A DNA stretch of 64,000 bases from Solibacillus sp. R5-41. Lineage in GTDB: Bacteria; Bacillota; Bacilli; Bacillales_A; Planococcaceae. The position numbers were made by a program, and so were the translations under genes. Within the stretch, counting starts at the first letter, position 1. Each line of letters opens with the position of its first letter. Location of the stretch: positions 1,542,001 to 1,606,000 of the forward strand of contig NZ_CP024123.1 in the NCBI RefSeq assembly GCF_002736105.1, written 5' to 3'. Below are positions 44,968-53,599 of this stretch, one piece after another. The notes beneath the pieces were generated by a model. That model was not told where the DNA came from and ran no database searches. It saw nothing but the letters and a program-made list of their open reading frames with translations.

Positions 44968-47019
44968 ATGTTAAGTGAACAGACGAGATATTCTAGGCTC
45001 GCGAGTATAACCAAAGTAATTAATACAAAGTTAGAAATACGTGAAGTTTTCCAGCGTGTAACGCAGGCAATATCCGAGGAAATCGTGCAATGTAACTCGG
45101 TTGGTATTTATTTACCCGAAAAAGATGGCACATTTAGGGGATTTGTAGGAAAACCAGAAGATATGAATGGCATAACGCTCGATACACAGGTAATTGATCT
45201 TGAAACAGACTTACTTGCCAAAGAAGTCATTGAAACTAAAAAAACTGTCTATATCTCTGATACCTCAAAGGATAATCGGCCGGACCTGAGATCGGTAGAA
45301 GCCTTCAAAATTAAATCCTTATTAGCACTGCCTATCTTATATGAACAAGAGATATTTGGTTTAGTTTTCTTATTTGATTATGGAACGCCGATGGATTTAA
45401 CAGTGTCGGAAATTCAAAGTGTTGAAGCATATGTGAATATGGCTGCAGTTGCAATTCAAAACGCAAATAATTTAATGCAAAAGGAAAACCTTATAGCAGA
45501 AAAACAGTTGTTACTCGATGTTACACGTGATTTATCGATGTGTTCCTCGGTGCAGGAAAGTCTTGACAAATGTTTTTACTACCTAGGAAAGATTTTAGAT
45601 AGCAAAAAAAGTGCGGCGCATATCCTGGATCCGTTGGCGAAAAATACTACCACATACATGAAGTTAAATAAAGATTGTGAGTGGACAGAAGCGACTTGGA
45701 TGGAGAATCTTAAAAGCATAAGTTTAAACCAAAGCTACGAAGCTATGATTCAACAGGTTATTAAAACAAAAAGTATAATCCTCACTCCAAATATAGATAG
45801 TATGAGTCTACTTATGATTCCACTGGTTTCAATGGGGGAAGTATTAGGTGTTATAACGGTTGTCAATTTAGGAGGGGAAGCTTGTAATTACCATGAATCT
45901 CAAATTCAATTAGCAAAATCAATAGTTGATGCCACAGCCCCTACGTTTTCAAACTTGTTATATATGGACCAACTTGAAAATATGGTAGAAGAGCGAACAA
46001 GGGAACTAGCTACTGCTAATGAAAATGTTACAAGTGTTATTGAAAGTATAACGGATGGATTCTTTGCATTGAACAAAAAGTGGGAATTTCTTTACATAAA
46101 TAAATATCAATATTTGCCGCAAAGGAAAACGGCAAAAGATGTATTAGGTCGGAATATATGGGGAATTTTCCCTGAATGTATAGGCTCGGTCATGTATAAG
46201 GAATTTCATCGTGCGATGTCAGAGCGAATAGCAGTACATTTCGAAATGACCTCAGCCTATAATGATTATTGTTACGAAGTAGTTGCTTATCCGTATGATG
46301 AGGGTATCTGCTGCCTATTAAAAAATATAACCGAAAAAAAGAAATATGAGAAGGAATTGAAAAGATTATCAAACCTAGACTTAATAGGTCAGATGGCAGC
46401 AGGTATTAGCCATGAGATTCGAAATCCCATGACAACAGTACGAGGATTTTTGCAACTATTAAGTAACGAGAGCGAATTCGAAAAACATAATGATTACTTT
46501 AGCGTAATGATCGAAGAACTTGACCGTGCCAATTCTATTATTACTGAATTTCTTTCTATAGGTAATACAAAGACATCCGATTTACAGATGTTAGATTTAA
46601 ATTCTATTATTCGAGATATTACTCCTTTAATAAAGATAGATACATTTAATCAAAACAAATTTATTCAATTTAATCTGAAAGACATTCCAGATTTACTTTT
46701 AAATCGTAACGAAATACGACAATTGATAATAAATCTATACCGTAATGGCTTAGAAGCAATGAGCACAGGTAAGGTACTATTCATCAGTACATACAAGGAA
46801 GATGAAAATTGTGTAGTTCTTGCAATACGGGATGAAGGAGAAGGTATCAGTCCTGCAATAGTAGAGAAAGTGGGTACTCCATTTTATACGACTAAAGATA
46901 ATGGCACTGGCTTAGGGCTGGGCATATGCTATGCCATAGCTGCACGTCATAATGCAAAAATTGAAATTCAAACAGGATCTGAAGGAACAACTTTTCTTAT
47001 AAAATTTACTTATAGATGA
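44968..47019 (+). CDS. soluble GAF/PAS sensor histidine kinase
   Basis: A 683-residue kinase without membrane helices. One GAF domain covers about 10-170 (VTQAISEEIVQCNSVGIYLP, SLLALPILYEQEIFGLVFL). A second, GAF-like region covers about 175-330, and a PAS domain about 350-450 (ITDGFFALNKKWEFLYINK). HisKA follows with the acceptor His in MAAGISHEIRNPMTTVRGFLQ, then an HATPase (LYRNGLEAM, DEGEGISP, GTGLGLGICYAIAARH). Kinase half is like the sporulation kinases KinA-E and NtrB. No partner regulator nearby. Weak ggag site, so the start could be slightly off. Confidence 0.88.
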   Translation: MLSEQTRYSRLASITKVINTKLEIREVFQRVTQAISEEIVQCNSVGIYLPEKDGTFRGFVGKPEDMNGITLDTQVIDLETDLLAKEVIETKKTVYISDTSKDNRPDLRSVEAFKIKSLLALPILYEQEIFGLVFLFDYGTPMDLTVSEIQSVEAYVNMAAVAIQNANNLMQKENLIAEKQLLLDVTRDLSMCSSVQESLDKCFYYLGKILDSKKSAAHILDPLAKNTTTYMKLNKDCEWTEATWMENLKSISLNQSYEAMIQQVIKTKSIILTPNIDSMSLLMIPLVSMGEVLGVITVVNLGGEACNYHESQIQLAKSIVDATAPTFSNLLYMDQLENMVEERTRELATANENVTSVIESITDGFFALNKKWEFLYINKYQYLPQRKTAKDVLGRNIWGIFPECIGSVMYKEFHRAMSERIAVHFEMTSAYNDYCYEVVAYPYDEGICCLLKNITEKKKYEKELKRLSNLDLIGQMAAGISHEIRNPMTTVRGFLQLLSNESEFEKHNDYFSVMIEELDRANSIITEFLSIGNTKTSDLQMLDLNSIIRDITPLIKIDTFNQNKFIQFNLKDIPDLLLNRNEIRQLIINLYRNGLEAMSTGKVLFISTYKEDENCVVLAIRDEGEGISPAIVEKVGTPFYTTKDNGTGLGLGICYAIAARHNAKIEIQTGSEGTTFLIKFTYR

Positions 47020-47076
47020 AAAAGTGAAACTCTACTTTAGTGTTGAATATTAGCAAGATATGCAACCTTTTTTACG

Positions 47077-47186
47077 TACATAACTTTTTTGTTAATAAGG
47101 TATTTAAAGAAAGGGGTATCGACCCTTGTGGTGAAGCAGGAGAGTTCCATACTACAGTTATAAGTGGGCCACTTTTTAAACAATAG
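47077..47186 (+). pseudogene. C-terminal remnant of a Dph6-type ATP pyrophosphatase
   Basis: Open stretch without start reading FKERGIDPCGEAGEFHTTV then ISGPLFKQ and a stop. GxDPCGExGEFHTxV..GPxF is the conserved C-terminus of the diphthine-ammonia-ligase-like (MJ0570) family. The ATP-binding N-terminal part is gone. The surrounding 47020-47314 holds nothing else apart from a short repeat at 47245-47278 shared with 5079-5110. Confidence 0.7.
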
Positions 47187-47314
47187 TTAAAGGTTAAAAA
47201 TGGAAAGGCTACGTCAAAAGGGGACTATATGTATCTATCATTAGAACGGTGAACCGTAATAAAAGTAAGTGCGGTTTTAAATGCTTTGCCTTTGCCCGAT
47301 AGCATACTTAAAAT

Positions 47315-47354
47315 AAAAGGTCGTTCCACTCAAAAGTTGTGTGGAACGACCTTT
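47315..47354. terminator. terminator of the uracil permease gene
   Basis: 15-bp stem aaaaggtcgttccac/gtggaacgacctttt; T-rich on both strands. Confidence 0.85.
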
Positions 47355-47359
47355 TCATA

Positions 47360-48526
47360 TTAACTTTCATTCTTTGTCGTAAAATCAGGTACGAGCCAGT
47401 AAATGAGCAATCCAGCAATTGTCGCGTAGGCGATACCATGAGCATATCCAATTCCGATGATAAAGATAACTGCGACAATGACTAAATTTTTCATATTCGC
47501 CAGATTAACTTTTTCCTCAATGATATGACGGATTCCCATGCCTGCGATCATACCGAATAACAAGATACAGATGCCGCCCATCACGGCAACTGGAATGGAT
47601 TGGATAGCAGCTCCAACTTTACCGAACAGACCTAGAATAATCGCAAGAACAGCAGCACCTTGAATGATTCTACTGGAAAATTGGCGTGTGATGGCTAAAA
47701 CGCCGAGGTTTTCTGCGTAAGTCGTTTGTGCAGGCCCGCCGATGAAACCGGAGATTAATGTTGCAAGACCATTCCCCCATAGGATGCTTGAAAACCCAGG
47801 GTCCTTTGTGACGTCTTTACCTGTAATCTCTTTTAGTACAAACATATGTCCAAGGTCTTCGATGATTGTAACCAAGGCAATCGGCGCCATCCCGAGGATA
47901 ACGACCCACGTGAATTCTGGCATTACGAATTGTGGAAGTGCAAACACTGGAGCATTGGCAATGGTACCAAAATCAACTAATCCACGCACCGCGGCATATA
48001 TATAACCTACTCCAAGACCAATGATGAGCGGGAAAAGGCGGATCATCTTAGTACCTGCAAGCGTAGCAAAGATTGCTGCAAGAAGGCTGACGATAGCTAC
48101 ATCCCAATTGACAGCAGCCATGTTGGTCACCGCCGTGGTTGCAAGTGCAAGACCGATGATGCTTACAACTGGTCCAACAACAACTGGAGGAATTACTTTT
48201 CGGACTTTTTCAAAACCTACATATGAAATGATAATAGATACAATGGCATAAACAATGGAAACACTAATAAGTCCTGCAACCGCCTGACCGGGGGAATTTA
48301 ACTCTCCTACATACAATGCTAGTGGAGCAATGAAAGCGAAAGATGAGCCTAAATAAGTGGGAACCTTTCCTCGGGTAATAAGATGGAAAATCAATGTTCC
48401 TACACCACTGGCAACAAGTGCACTTCCTGGATCAAGACCAGTTAGTGCTGGAACTAAAACGGTCGCACCAAACATCGCAAACAAATGCTGTAATGATAAT
48501 GGTATCGCTTTCAAAAAACCGTTCAA
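47360..48526 (-). CDS. NCS2 uracil/xanthine permease (UraA/PyrP-like)
   Basis: A 388-residue symporter with about 12-14 helices. LQHLFAMFGATVLVPALTGLDP near the N-terminus and PTYLGSSFAFIAP are UraA-type motifs. GLIGGPAQTTYAENLGVLAITR-like sequence later carries the NCS2 signature. Most likely imports uracil with protons. TTG 48526 lies eight bases behind gggaggg and gives the usual N-terminus; ATG 48541 lies inside that site. Slightly shorter than the usual ~430. It may serve salvage or feed the pyrimidine-degradation island. Confidence 0.88.
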   Translation of the reverse strand: MNGFLKAIPLSLQHLFAMFGATVLVPALTGLDPGSALVASGVGTLIFHLITRGKVPTYLGSSFAFIAPLALYVGELNSPGQAVAGLISVSIVYAIVSIIISYVGFEKVRKVIPPVVVGPVVSIIGLALATTAVTNMAAVNWDVAIVSLLAAIFATLAGTKMIRLFPLIIGLGVGYIYAAVRGLVDFGTIANAPVFALPQFVMPEFTWVVILGMAPIALVTIIEDLGHMFVLKEITGKDVTKDPGFSSILWGNGLATLISGFIGGPAQTTYAENLGVLAITRQFSSRIIQGAAVLAIILGLFGKVGAAIQSIPVAVMGGICILLFGMIAGMGIRHIIEEKVNLANMKNLVIVAVIFIIGIGYAHGIAYATIAGLLIYWLVPDFTTKNES

Positions 48527-48662
48527 ATATGTCCCTCCCATTTACAAATTTTAATACATGATATTTCACCTATTCAATATTTAGAATAAAACTGAATAAT
48601 ATTTTGTGATTACTGTAAATGAAGATTTTGCAAGGAGGGTAAAATACAACTCCTCATCTTTA

Positions 48663-48805
48663 CTAGGAAAATATACCCCTCATTTTAATACAATGCGGAG
48701 TAGCTTGGATGCTGGTAATCGCTTGATACACAAGCTTTGCTGTTTTTTGTGCACCTACACTATTGCCAACGATTGCGCGATTAAACAGATCGACAAATAG
48801 GCATT
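48663..48805 (-). pseudogene. IS3-family transposase (ORF B) fragment
   Basis: Minus-strand stretch reading ECLFVDLFNRAIVGNSVGAQ then KTAKLVYQAITSIQA and a stop. VDLYNREIVG...KTAxLVYxAxxS is the part of the IS3 integrase core just past the catalytic Asp. No ends or other parts remain. Other parts of the 48527-48833 gap hold only the permease's promoter region. Confidence 0.65.
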
Positions 48806-48833
48806 CGTTCTTCAATTAAAGCGGAAATTTAGC

Positions 48834-48881
48834 AAAAAACAGGGCTGATTCTACACGTTTCGTAGATCAAGCCCTGTTTTC
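48834..48881. terminator. terminator behind the GH18-SLH gene
   Basis: Stem aacagggctgattctac / gtagatcaagccctgtt, T-rich on both strands. Confidence 0.85.
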
Positions 48882-48900
48882 ATTTTACTTATTTCTTATT

Positions 48901-50502
48901 TTAATAGTTTTTGAAATCTGCACTTGCACGATTCACCATTGCTGCAATTTGCGCTCTTAGTACAAAATCATCAGGTGAAAAGCCACCGACTTCATTACCT
49001 TTTATAATTCCATTACTGCTTAGTTTTAAAATATCAGAATATGCCCAATGTCCTTTTGGTACATCATAAAAAGGGGACTCAATCGTATTGCTAGTTGGGT
49101 AATCGACTATTCTCGATAAAATTGCTGCCAATTGCGCTCTTGTAATACGTGTATTTGGCTCAAATACATGTGGATTTGTTCCATTTACAATATTATATTT
49201 ATTTGCTAGTTCAATAGCTTGTTTTGCCCAGTGATTTGCAGGAACATCAGTAAAATAATTAGGGATCGCTTCATTTTTGGCATCTAAACCGATTGCTTTT
49301 ATAAGAATTGTAACCGCTTGTGCTCTTGTTAAATTACCATTTGGGTCGAAATTGTATTCGTTTTTACCGTTAATCCATCCTTTATTAAAAAGAGACATGA
49401 TATCTTTTTCAGCCCAATGATTTTCTGAATCAATAAAATGATGTTCTCCATTTGCCCAAGCCGAATAGAACTTCCAAATGCCGCTTGTTGCTTGATTTAA
49501 ATCCCAACTACCAGAGCCTCTTAAATTGTACTTCTCTACTAATCTTAATTTATATTTTAAAGACAAATCATTTTCATACCAAATTGTGTAATTCCCTGGT
49601 ACTAGTTTTTTTCCACCAATAGTAGTGGGGGAATCACTGCTTTTCACAGTAAATTTGGCATATGCTGATTTTTTGGCATTATCAAAATAAAATTTCCCAT
49701 TATGGTTATTCACAATGCCTGCTATCGCTTTATTCGGAACACCATCCCCAACGACTGTCATGGCATCGTTCCAAATTCGACCATAAAAAGGAAGGCCTAG
49801 AACGATTTTTTTAGAATCAACACCTTGGTTTAATAAGGATTGAATCGATTTTTCAACAAAAGGTAAGCTAGCAACAGGACCTTCAGGACCGCCATTCCAG
49901 CTTTCATCATAGGCCATTACCATTAAGTAATCGCTGTATTCACTTAATTTTACATAATCATAAGACCCGTGCCATCCTGTTGTATAATTATTTGGGTTGG
50001 CTGCAACTGCGATAGATATAATCTTATCATTCGGCAATTTTTCATGTAATAAGCGAATGAAATCAGTAAATGCATCTTTATCTGTATAGTTTAAATTCTC
50101 TATATCTATGTCGATACCATCTAAATTATTTTTTATAATAGAATCGGCAATTTGAGAAGTTAATCTTTCTCTATTTTGCATTGCTATTTGAGCTAAATTT
50201 CGATCCCAATGGTTTGAAATGAATGGAACAACTTTTAACCCTCTTTTGTGTACTTGATCTATGAAACTTTTATCAATGGAAGATTTTAAACTACCGTCAG
50301 CGTTTAATTCATAGAATCCTGGCGTAACCGTATTGATTGCACCGTATGTTTTATCGATATTTTTTAAAGAGGTATTCGAATCTGCGCCATATAAATAAGA
50401 CATATGGACGTCATCGATTGAGGCAACCGTACTAAGTGGAGCGGCGAATAATGTAGTGAACAGAATGGGTATGAGAAAATATTTATTTATTTTTTTTTTC
50501 AT
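48901..50502 (-). CDS. secreted GH18 glycosidase with three SLH domains
   Basis: A 533-residue cell-wall protein. Signal peptide about 1-27 (KKKINKYFLIPILFTTLFAA). GH18 catalytic domain about 30-350 with acid/base Glu135 in LDGIDIDIENL, the family's DxxDxDxE box, and MVMAYDESWNGG. Three S-layer homology domains follow (about 358-533: DSENHWAEKDI, FTDVPANHWAKQAIE, FYDVPKGHWAYSDIL). SLH domains tie it to pyruvylated wall polymer. Relatives (YaaH/SleL, YdhD types) cleave N-acetylglucosamine bonds in spore or cell-wall peptidoglycan, others chitin. Monocistronic. Confidence 0.92.
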   Translation of the reverse strand: MKKKINKYFLIPILFTTLFAAPLSTVASIDDVHMSYLYGADSNTSLKNIDKTYGAINTVTPGFYELNADGSLKSSIDKSFIDQVHKRGLKVVPFISNHWDRNLAQIAMQNRERLTSQIADSIIKNNLDGIDIDIENLNYTDKDAFTDFIRLLHEKLPNDKIISIAVAANPNNYTTGWHGSYDYVKLSEYSDYLMVMAYDESWNGGPEGPVASLPFVEKSIQSLLNQGVDSKKIVLGLPFYGRIWNDAMTVVGDGVPNKAIAGIVNNHNGKFYFDNAKKSAYAKFTVKSSDSPTTIGGKKLVPGNYTIWYENDLSLKYKLRLVEKYNLRGSGSWDLNQATSGIWKFYSAWANGEHHFIDSENHWAEKDIMSLFNKGWINGKNEYNFDPNGNLTRAQAVTILIKAIGLDAKNEAIPNYFTDVPANHWAKQAIELANKYNIVNGTNPHVFEPNTRITRAQLAAILSRIVDYPTSNTIESPFYDVPKGHWAYSDILKLSSNGIIKGNEVGGFSPDDFVLRAQIAAMVNRASADFKNY

Positions 50503-50728
50503 CTATAGTCTTCTTTCCTTATGAGAGTTTTAATCTATCTTATTATCTATTATTCGAGTCGACCATATCAATAATGAAAATATGGATTCGTTGAGTTATT
50601 TTGTAAGTATTTGATATTGAGCACTTCACGGGATAGTTATCTGAATGTTGAATCTCTAGTTTTATATAATGGAAGTAAAATATCGTATTTTTACAATCGA
50701 TAAATCAGACCATTGAAGGAGGAGTTTT

Positions 50729-51042
50729 TTGGCTGAACAATATCCAATTTTGCAAGATGCAGAACCGTTTAATGCAGAAGGTAACAATGTAGGGATTTTA
50801 ATTTCTCATGGTTTTACTGGATCACCGCAAAGCATGCGTCCTCTATGTGAAGCTTATGAGGCAGCCGGTTATTCTGTCTGTAGTCCGTTATTGAAAGGGC
50901 ATAGCACGCATTATGAGGATATGGCCAAACAACCTATCAGGACTGGATTCATTCGATTGAAGTGGGCTATCAATGGCTTCAGGAACATTGCGATACCATT
51001 TTTGTCACAGGTCTTTCGATTTTTTGGCGTTTATTAAAAAGG
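50729..51042 (+). pseudogene. carboxylesterase (Est30-like), frameshifted and truncated
   Basis: TTG 50729 behind an excellent gaaggaggag site. The frame reads VGILISHGFTGSPQSMRPL and GHSTHYEDM as in monoacylglycerol lipase/Est30 enzymes. After YEDMAKQPI a base is gained or lost near 50940; the other frame continues QDWIHSIEVGYQWLQEHCDT and then IFVTGLS. It stops right after the nucleophile elbow, so Asp and His of the triad are lost. Confidence 0.85.
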
Positions 51043-51068
51043 TATTAACTTAAGTGTAAGCGTAACAA

Positions 51069-51112
51069 AAATCGCCATTCTTCTTTAATCAGAAGGGTGG
51101 CGAATTTTTTTC
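51069..51112 (+). terminator. terminator behind the esterase remnant
   Basis: Stem aaaaatcgccattctt / aagggtggcgaattttt with a T-run. Confidence 0.8.
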
Positions 51113-51417
51113 TATTTAATGCGATAATTTTCATTCAGAGACGGATAAAATCATGGAACTGTGTTTAGCAACATGAACTTAAATTCTTTGTGAAATAGAA
51201 TTTGTTCACTTTCTCTGCAATAGTTTTAATTATATTAATATCAATCGTACATAAATATTACATGTATGGAAAATGAGAAAATTGGACACAAGCATTAATT
51301 TCTTACATTACAATCATTATATTGTAGAAAAAACACCATTTCTGCTATTTGTTAATAATTTTCAACTGCGAAATGACGTTTTTCTCTTTATATAGAAATT
51401 TATATTGCAATCATTCG
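51113..51417. other. intergenic, promoter region of efeOBU
   Basis: Non-coding AT-rich 300 bases between the esterase terminator and the Fur box. No gene. Confidence 0.4.
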
Positions 51418-51432
51418 TGATAATGATTATCA
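51418..51432 (+). promoter_or_regulatory. Fur box of the efeOBU operon
   Basis: tgataatgattatca, a perfect 7-1-7 Fur palindrome, 37 bases before the efeO start. Iron-replete Fur should repress here. Confidence 0.93.
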
Positions 51433-51469
51433 TTCACAATATAAATAAATTCGGAAGTAGGTATATTAC

Positions 51470-52333
51470 ATGAAATATAAATCATTATTATCAGTATTAA
51501 TCGCAGGTGGCATTTTAATGACAGGTTGTAGTAATACAGAAAAAGTAGAAAAAGACACGGCGCCAGTAACAGAGCAAGCAAAATTAGAGGAAGTGGATTT
51601 AACGAATGAACTAACAGCGTATAAAGATTTCGCATTAGAGCAAATGGATCAATTCCTAATGGAAACAGAAAACTTTGTTAATCTTTTCAAAGCAGGTGAC
51701 ATTGAAGGGGCAAAAGCAGCCTATGCACCAGCACGAATGTATTTCGAACGTTCTGAGCCTATTGCTGAGAGCTTCGGTGACCTAGACCCACGTATTGACG
51801 GACGTTTAGCAGATATTCAAGAAGAGGGTAAAGGCGAAGAAGAGTGGACGGGTTATCACAAATTAGAATTCGCACTTTGGGAAGAAAACACGACTTCTGG
51901 TTACGAAGCCATTGCTGACCAATTATTAGCAGATGCGAAAGAATTACATGCACTTGTTCAAACAGTAGAAGTTACGCCAGATTTGATGATTACAGGAGCA
52001 GTTGACTTACTAAATGAAGTATCAACTTCTAAAATTACGGGTGAAGAAGAAATTTATTCACATACTGACCTTTACGATTTTAAAGCAAATATTGAAGGAG
52101 CAGAAAAAATCTTTGAAATCCTTCGCTCGAAATTAGAAGCAAAAGATAAAGAGTTAGTAGCTACTTTAGATGAAAACTTCAAAGCAGTGGATGATTTACT
52201 AGCACTACATGCTACCGCTGAGGGTGGCTACATTTCTTATGAAGAGTTAACAGAAGAAAATACAAAAGCATTAGCAACAGCAGTAAATCAACTGGGTGAG
52301 CCATTAAGTCAAATGGGAATTATTTTGGAGTGA
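51470..52333 (+). CDS. efeO: EfeO/EfeM-type iron-binding lipoprotein
   Basis: A 287-residue lipoprotein: lipobox LMTGC with Cys20, then an imelysin-type (M75) domain with the metal motif HKLE in GYHKLEFALW. No cupredoxin domain, as usual in Gram-positives. It passes iron to the EfeU permease. First gene of a Fur-controlled operon; efeB follows after six bases. Confidence 0.92.
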   Translation: MKYKSLLSVLIAGGILMTGCSNTEKVEKDTAPVTEQAKLEEVDLTNELTAYKDFALEQMDQFLMETENFVNLFKAGDIEGAKAAYAPARMYFERSEPIAESFGDLDPRIDGRLADIQEEGKGEEEWTGYHKLEFALWEENTTSGYEAIADQLLADAKELHALVQTVEVTPDLMITGAVDLLNEVSTSKITGEEEIYSHTDLYDFKANIEGAEKIFEILRSKLEAKDKELVATLDENFKAVDDLLALHATAEGGYISYEELTEENTKALATAVNQLGEPLSQMGIILE

Positions 52334-52339
52334 TAAATA

Positions 52340-53599
52340 ATGACAACGTCAAATGATGAAAAATGGTTTAATAAAAAAATTAATCGACGTGAAATGTTGA
52401 AACTAACTGGCATCGGGGCAGTTGGTGTTGCCATAGGTGCTTCTGGATTCGGTGGCGTCATTAATGCAATGGGTTACGATGTTTTCGAATCAGTTGCCGA
52501 TAGTAAAACAGCTATCAATAAAGTAGATTTTTATGGCAAGCATCAATCGGGTATTAGCACTCCTGTCCAAACACATATTTATTTTGCTTCATTAAATGTC
52601 TTAGTGTCATCAAAAAATGATTTACAAGAGTTATTCAAAAAATGGACACCTCTTGTTGTACATTTAATGAATGGTGAATTAATGGTAGATTTGACGACAA
52701 ATAAGAGAGTGCCAACTGGGGATACAGGAGAGGCGGAGGGATTGAATGCTTCGAATCTATCAATTACAATCGGTGTTGGACCCACACTTTTCGATAAGTT
52801 AGGGATGAAAAACTTAAAACCTGCTGAGCTAGCCGACTTACCGCACTTTCCGAAAGATCAATTGCAAGAGGAATTTACTGGTGGCGATATTTGCATACAA
52901 GCTTGTGCAGATGATCCGCAAGTGGCGTTCCATGCGGTACGTAATTTAGTTCGTGCTGCTTCAGGAAAAGTGGAGATTAAATGGTCGCAAGCTGGTTTTA
53001 ACTCGTTCCCAGCAGCGGGGGGTACACCACGTAATTTATTCGCATTTAAGGATGGTACAGTGAATCCAGCAATTACAGATAAAAAAGATTTAAATGAGGT
53101 TGTATGGGTAGATAAAGGCTGGCTAAAAGGTGGCACATATTTAGTCGCTCGCAAAATTCAAATGCATTTGGAAACTTGGGATCGTACGTCGCTAAAAGAT
53201 CAAGAAGCAACATTTGGGCGTTATCGTGATAGTGGTGCAGCATTTGGTAAAACGAAGGAATTTGATGATTTTGATGTCGAGGAGAAAGACGAACAAGGAG
53301 CATATATTATGCCAGATACCTCACATGTACATCTAGCACGTAAATCTAAGGCTCGCATGTTGCGACGTTCATATTCTTATGCATCAGGCGTGATGACAAA
53401 AACAGGGGCACATGATGCTGGTTTATTATTTGTATCATTCCAAAAAGATCCTGCGCAATTTACGACCGTGCAAAATAGCTTAGGCCGAATGGATAAAATG
53501 AATGAATATATTACCCATCGAGGTAGTGCGGTATTTGCATGCTTCCCTGGTGTGCAAAAGGGGAGTTATTTAGGTGAAGCACTTTTTAATACGCTGTAG
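52340..53599 (+). CDS. efeB: EfeB deferrochelatase/DyP-type peroxidase
   Basis: A 419-residue heme peroxidase with a Tat signal peptide (NRREMLKLTG, then a hydrophobic stretch). The DyP motif GxxDG appears as FKDGTVNP, and RGSAVFACFPG is near the C-terminus. It acts outside the membrane, probably oxidising ferrous iron for uptake or taking iron from heme. The last 26 bases overlap efeU. Confidence 0.93.
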   Translation: MTTSNDEKWFNKKINRREMLKLTGIGAVGVAIGASGFGGVINAMGYDVFESVADSKTAINKVDFYGKHQSGISTPVQTHIYFASLNVLVSSKNDLQELFKKWTPLVVHLMNGELMVDLTTNKRVPTGDTGEAEGLNASNLSITIGVGPTLFDKLGMKNLKPAELADLPHFPKDQLQEEFTGGDICIQACADDPQVAFHAVRNLVRAASGKVEIKWSQAGFNSFPAAGGTPRNLFAFKDGTVNPAITDKKDLNEVVWVDKGWLKGGTYLVARKIQMHLETWDRTSLKDQEATFGRYRDSGAAFGKTKEFDDFDVEEKDEQGAYIMPDTSHVHLARKSKARMLRRSYSYASGVMTKTGAHDAGLLFVSFQKDPAQFTTVQNSLGRMDKMNEYITHRGSAVFACFPGVQKGSYLGEALFNTL

